Source: BS750m-G69 sp964441235
Lineage (GTDB): Bacteria; Fidelibacterota; UBA2242
Direction of reading: 5' to 3'
Assembly: GCA_964441235.1 (NCBI GenBank)
Contig: CAYTUQ010000010.1
Coordinates: 1-64,000 of the forward strand
DNA length: 64,000 nt
In this document: positions 61,913 to 64,000 of the stretch, piece after piece
Numbering within the stretch: the stretch's first letter is position 1
Layout of the letters: each line of letters begins with the position of its first letter
Notes under the pieces: generated by a model
Database searches by the model: none
What the model saw: only the letters and a program-made list of their open reading frames with translations
What the model was told of the DNA's origin: nothing
Translations under genes and position numbers: made by a program

Positions 61913-62047
61913 ATGGGTGTATTGGCTATGGTAAAGGTAGAAAAATATACTGTTCACGCCTTAGAAACCGGAAGATTCGTGCTTGACGATGCGTTTATTG
62001 CTACGAAAATAGATATTTCGATTGCAATTTTATTAAAATTTGTTTAG
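61913..62047 (+). CDS. 44-aa fragment ORF before polX
   Basis: The ORF reads MVKVEKYTVHALETGRFVLD and then DAFIATKIDISIAILLKFV. The opening resembles the first residues of metallo-beta-lactamase-like lactonases, after which it diverges into hydrophobic sequence. It is likely a remnant. It is preceded by the CAATTGACCATTGAC AT repeat at 61850-61890. Confidence 0.3.
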   Translation: MGVLAMVKVEKYTVHALETGRFVLDDAFIATKIDISIAILLKFV

Positions 62048-62054
62048 GAAAATT

Positions 62055-63803
62055 ATGGTACAAAAACTTAGTAATAAAGATGTTGCAATAATATTGAATG
62101 AAATTGGCACATTTTTAGAGCTTAAGGGAGATAATCCATTCAAAATCCGTGCATATTATAACGGTGCAAGAACAATTAGTAGAATATCGGTAGATTTGAA
62201 AAACCTTATAAAATCTGGAGAGCTTGAAAAAATTAAAGGAATTGGACAAGCATTAACCAAGAAGATAGAAAAATTAGTTACTACTGGCAGTCTCCAATAT
62301 TACGAGGATTTAAAAGCCAGCATTCCTTCAGGTCTTAGAGATATTTTACGGATACCGGGACTTGGGGCTAAGAAAGTTCGCAAGCTCTGGCAAGACCTCG
62401 ATATAATAACACTTGGCGAACTTGAGTATGCCTGTAATGAAAACCGACTTGTTACATTGGAGGGATTTGGTTTAAAAACTCAAGAGAAGGTTCTTGAAGG
62501 AATCAATTTTCTTAAAAAATATGCCAATAGATTCCTTCTCAATTATGCTCTCGATGAAGCGAACAAAATCGTTTCTATTCTTGAATCTCACCCGGAAGTG
62601 AAAAGAATCTCGGTAGCTGGCTCAGTGAGGAGAAAAAGAGAAATAATAAAAAATATTGATATAGTTGCTGATGTTGATTTAAAAGACCGCACCGAAGTTC
62701 TTCAATTCCTCTCTGAAAGCACTTATACAGATTCTACACTTTTCTCTACAAAAGTTCCCTTAACAGTTAACCAAAATCATACGAGTATCAAATCAGAAAT
62801 TGGAATGAATGTGGATATTTATTTTGCAAGTAGTGAAGAGTATCCTTTCATTTTTAGATACTATACCGGAAGCAAAGAGCACAATCAGGTATTACAAAAG
62901 TTTGCTGAAGAAGAGGGTTTTATCCTAACCGAAAAAAATCTTTTTCATGGTAATGATGAAATTTTATGCTCCTTTGAAGAAGAAATTTATTCCACTCTGG
63001 GATTATCTTACATACCACCTGAGCTGAGGGAAAATGGTGATGAAATTGAACTTGCAGAAAAGAATCAGATTCGGGATTTAATTACCGAAAAAGATTTAAA
63101 GGGATGCTTCCACAATCATACGGTTTACAGCGATGGAAGTGCAACAATCAGTGAAATGGTAAAAAAATCTCAGGAGTTGGGCTTTGAATATCTTGGTATT
63201 TCAGACCACAGTCAGAGCGCTTTCTACGCTAATGGTTTATCTATTGAGCGAATTCGGGAGCAGTGGCATGAGATTAATGAATTGAATGAAAAACTGGATA
63301 ATTTTACAATTTTCGAGAGTGTAGAATCCGACATTCTTGTGGATGGAAGCCTTGACTATCCAGATGATATATTGAAAGAATTCGATTTTGTAGTTGCTTC
63401 AGTTCATTCACATTTTAAACTCTCTTTAGAGGAACAGACAGCTCGAATTTTAAAGGCAATAAATCATCCTTCAGTAAAGATTTTGGGTCATCCTACCGGT
63501 AGACTGCTTCTTTCACGGGATAGTTATAAAGTGGATATGGAGAGACTGATTCGTGAAGCTGCGAAATTAAATATTACTATTGAAATTAATTCAAATCCAC
63601 ATAGGCTTGATCTGGATTGGCGCTGGGGGAAACTTGCCAGAGAGGTTAATCTGAAAGTTGCAATCAATCCTGATGCTCATAGTTTAAATGGACTTAATGA
63701 CATTATTTACGGTGTATTTATAGCAAGAAAGGCTGGAATTCCGAAGGAAAATATTTTAAATACATGGACAGTAGATAAACTTATTGAGTTCTTTAAATCA
63801 TGA
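62055..63803 (+). CDS. polX: DNA polymerase X with PHP domain
   Basis: I start at ATG 62055 with RBS AGGA 6 nt before. The 582-aa protein has an N-terminal helix-hairpin-helix part (KGIGQALTKKIEKLV, RIPGLGAKKVRKLWQDL, EGFGLKTQEKVLEG), the family X palm with VAGSVRRKREIIKNIDIVAD (G-S-x-R-R and the catalytic Asp pair) and NVDIYFASSEEYPFIF. A C-terminal PHP domain (about 345-580) has HNHTVYSDGSATISEM, GISDHSQSA and VASVHSH. It fills short DNA gaps in repair and trims 3' ends through the PHP part. Confidence 0.95.
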   Translation: MVQKLSNKDVAIILNEIGTFLELKGDNPFKIRAYYNGARTISRISVDLKNLIKSGELEKIKGIGQALTKKIEKLVTTGSLQYYEDLKASIPSGLRDILRIPGLGAKKVRKLWQDLDIITLGELEYACNENRLVTLEGFGLKTQEKVLEGINFLKKYANRFLLNYALDEANKIVSILESHPEVKRISVAGSVRRKREIIKNIDIVADVDLKDRTEVLQFLSESTYTDSTLFSTKVPLTVNQNHTSIKSEIGMNVDIYFASSEEYPFIFRYYTGSKEHNQVLQKFAEEEGFILTEKNLFHGNDEILCSFEEEIYSTLGLSYIPPELRENGDEIELAEKNQIRDLITEKDLKGCFHNHTVYSDGSATISEMVKKSQELGFEYLGISDHSQSAFYANGLSIERIREQWHEINELNEKLDNFTIFESVESDILVDGSLDYPDDILKEFDFVVASVHSHFKLSLEEQTARILKAINHPSVKILGHPTGRLLLSRDSYKVDMERLIREAAKLNITIEINSNPHRLDLDWRWGKLAREVNLKVAINPDAHSLNGLNDIIYGVFIARKAGIPKENILNTWTVDKLIEFFKS

Positions 63804-63903
63804 TGGAAATTGTGTAAATTTTATTGGGAAAGTCTTGATTGAAGATTGATAAAATGTGAAATTAGCTGAGTAGATGAAATGTAAAAAGTAGAAGAAAACT
63901 CTT

Positions 63904-64000
63904 ATGGAAAGTCTATTTGAATTAGAAAAAAGTGACCTACTGACTTTGAAAGAAGCAAGTTTATGGGCGACAGAATATTTGAAAAAAAATGTCACTGAAT
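63904..64000 (+). CDS. partial gene running off the window end
   Basis: An ATG frame of 32 codons is open to the last base and begins MESLFELEKSDLLTLKEASL with WATEYLKKNVTE after it. The LTLKEASxWAxEYL pattern is an HTH-like opening that I associate with some DNA-binding or methyltransferase proteins, but too little is present to name it. A PolX-to-this gap of 100 bp has no clear terminator. Confidence 0.5.
   Translation, partial: MESLFELEKSDLLTLKEASLWATEYLKKNVTE

Noticed and set aside
1..64000. tRNA, rRNA or CRISPR arrays
   Set aside because: No tRNA-like T-loop with matching acceptor stem, no rRNA signature and no regularly spaced identical repeats were found; the repeats present are irregular or paired.

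Overview
The window reads as a chromosomal segment of an AT-rich Gram-negative bacterium. An outer membrane is implied by a TamB-like protein, an Omp85 barrel protein, several predicted beta-barrels and two lipoproteins. GldA/GldF/GldG-like ABC genes, a MoxR/DUF58/BatD-like block and the long type of PyrF point loosely to the FCB (Bacteroidetes-like) assemblage or a related candidate phylum; the exact phylum cannot be read from this sequence. No rRNA, tRNA or CRISPR array was seen.

Layout. 0.5-3.1 kb (minus): an ECF sigma factor, its zinc-finger anti-sigma factor and a secreted two-repeat protein. 3.2-5.4 kb: a dispersed palindromic repeat, a decayed TetR gene and an outer-membrane protein. 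5.8-21.7 kb (plus): a long housekeeping run of tamB-like, Omp85, clpB, a TPR lipoprotein, moxR, DUF58, a BatD-like protein, an ABC transporter with GldG-like protein, and DUF4340. 22-25.6 kb: a UPF0145 gene, then a minus-strand retron-like operon made of promoter, structured RNA with a 13-bp a1/a2-type pairing, a small ORF, an XRE regulator, a retron-type reverse transcriptase, a 48-aa ORF and a possible GNAT-like protein. The stub of a DNA methyltransferase lies beside it. 25.9-31.6 kb (plus): a TetR-controlled export operon (LolA-like protein, outer-membrane protein, large RND exporter). 31.6-43.9 kb: an accessory zone with four TA or antitoxin loci, a broken four-helix-bundle gene, a RecQ-phosphoribosyltransferase/DprA pair, an integron-like run of single-ORF cassettes with two attC-like sites, and many small mobile elements. 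43.8-52.8 kb (minus): a DUF6398-like protein, TlpA and DsbD-like redox proteins, patatin, cyclophilin, a MITE-split DUF559 gene, YycJ-like MBL protein, PyrE, an MNT/HEPN pair and PyrF. 53-64 kb (plus): Mut7-C protein, a DUF4143 ATPase interrupted by a 190-bp element, a ParE-type TA pair, HAD, acetyltransferase, PTS IIA, DUF2007, HisS, radical SAM and a PHP-type DNA polymerase X; the last gene runs off the end.

The most interesting content is the retron-like operon, for which the RNA pairing can be read directly from the sequence. Next comes the set of small non-autonomous insertions whose ancestral sites can be rebuilt because they broke recognisable genes: an identical 190-bp pair without target duplication, a 103-bp TA-flanked element inserted in frame in a PIN toxin, a 39-bp palindrome in a four-helix-bundle gene, and a GGGGGTGGAA-ended pair. 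The attC-like cassette run without an integrase is third. All assignments come from reading motifs and translations; no database search was run.
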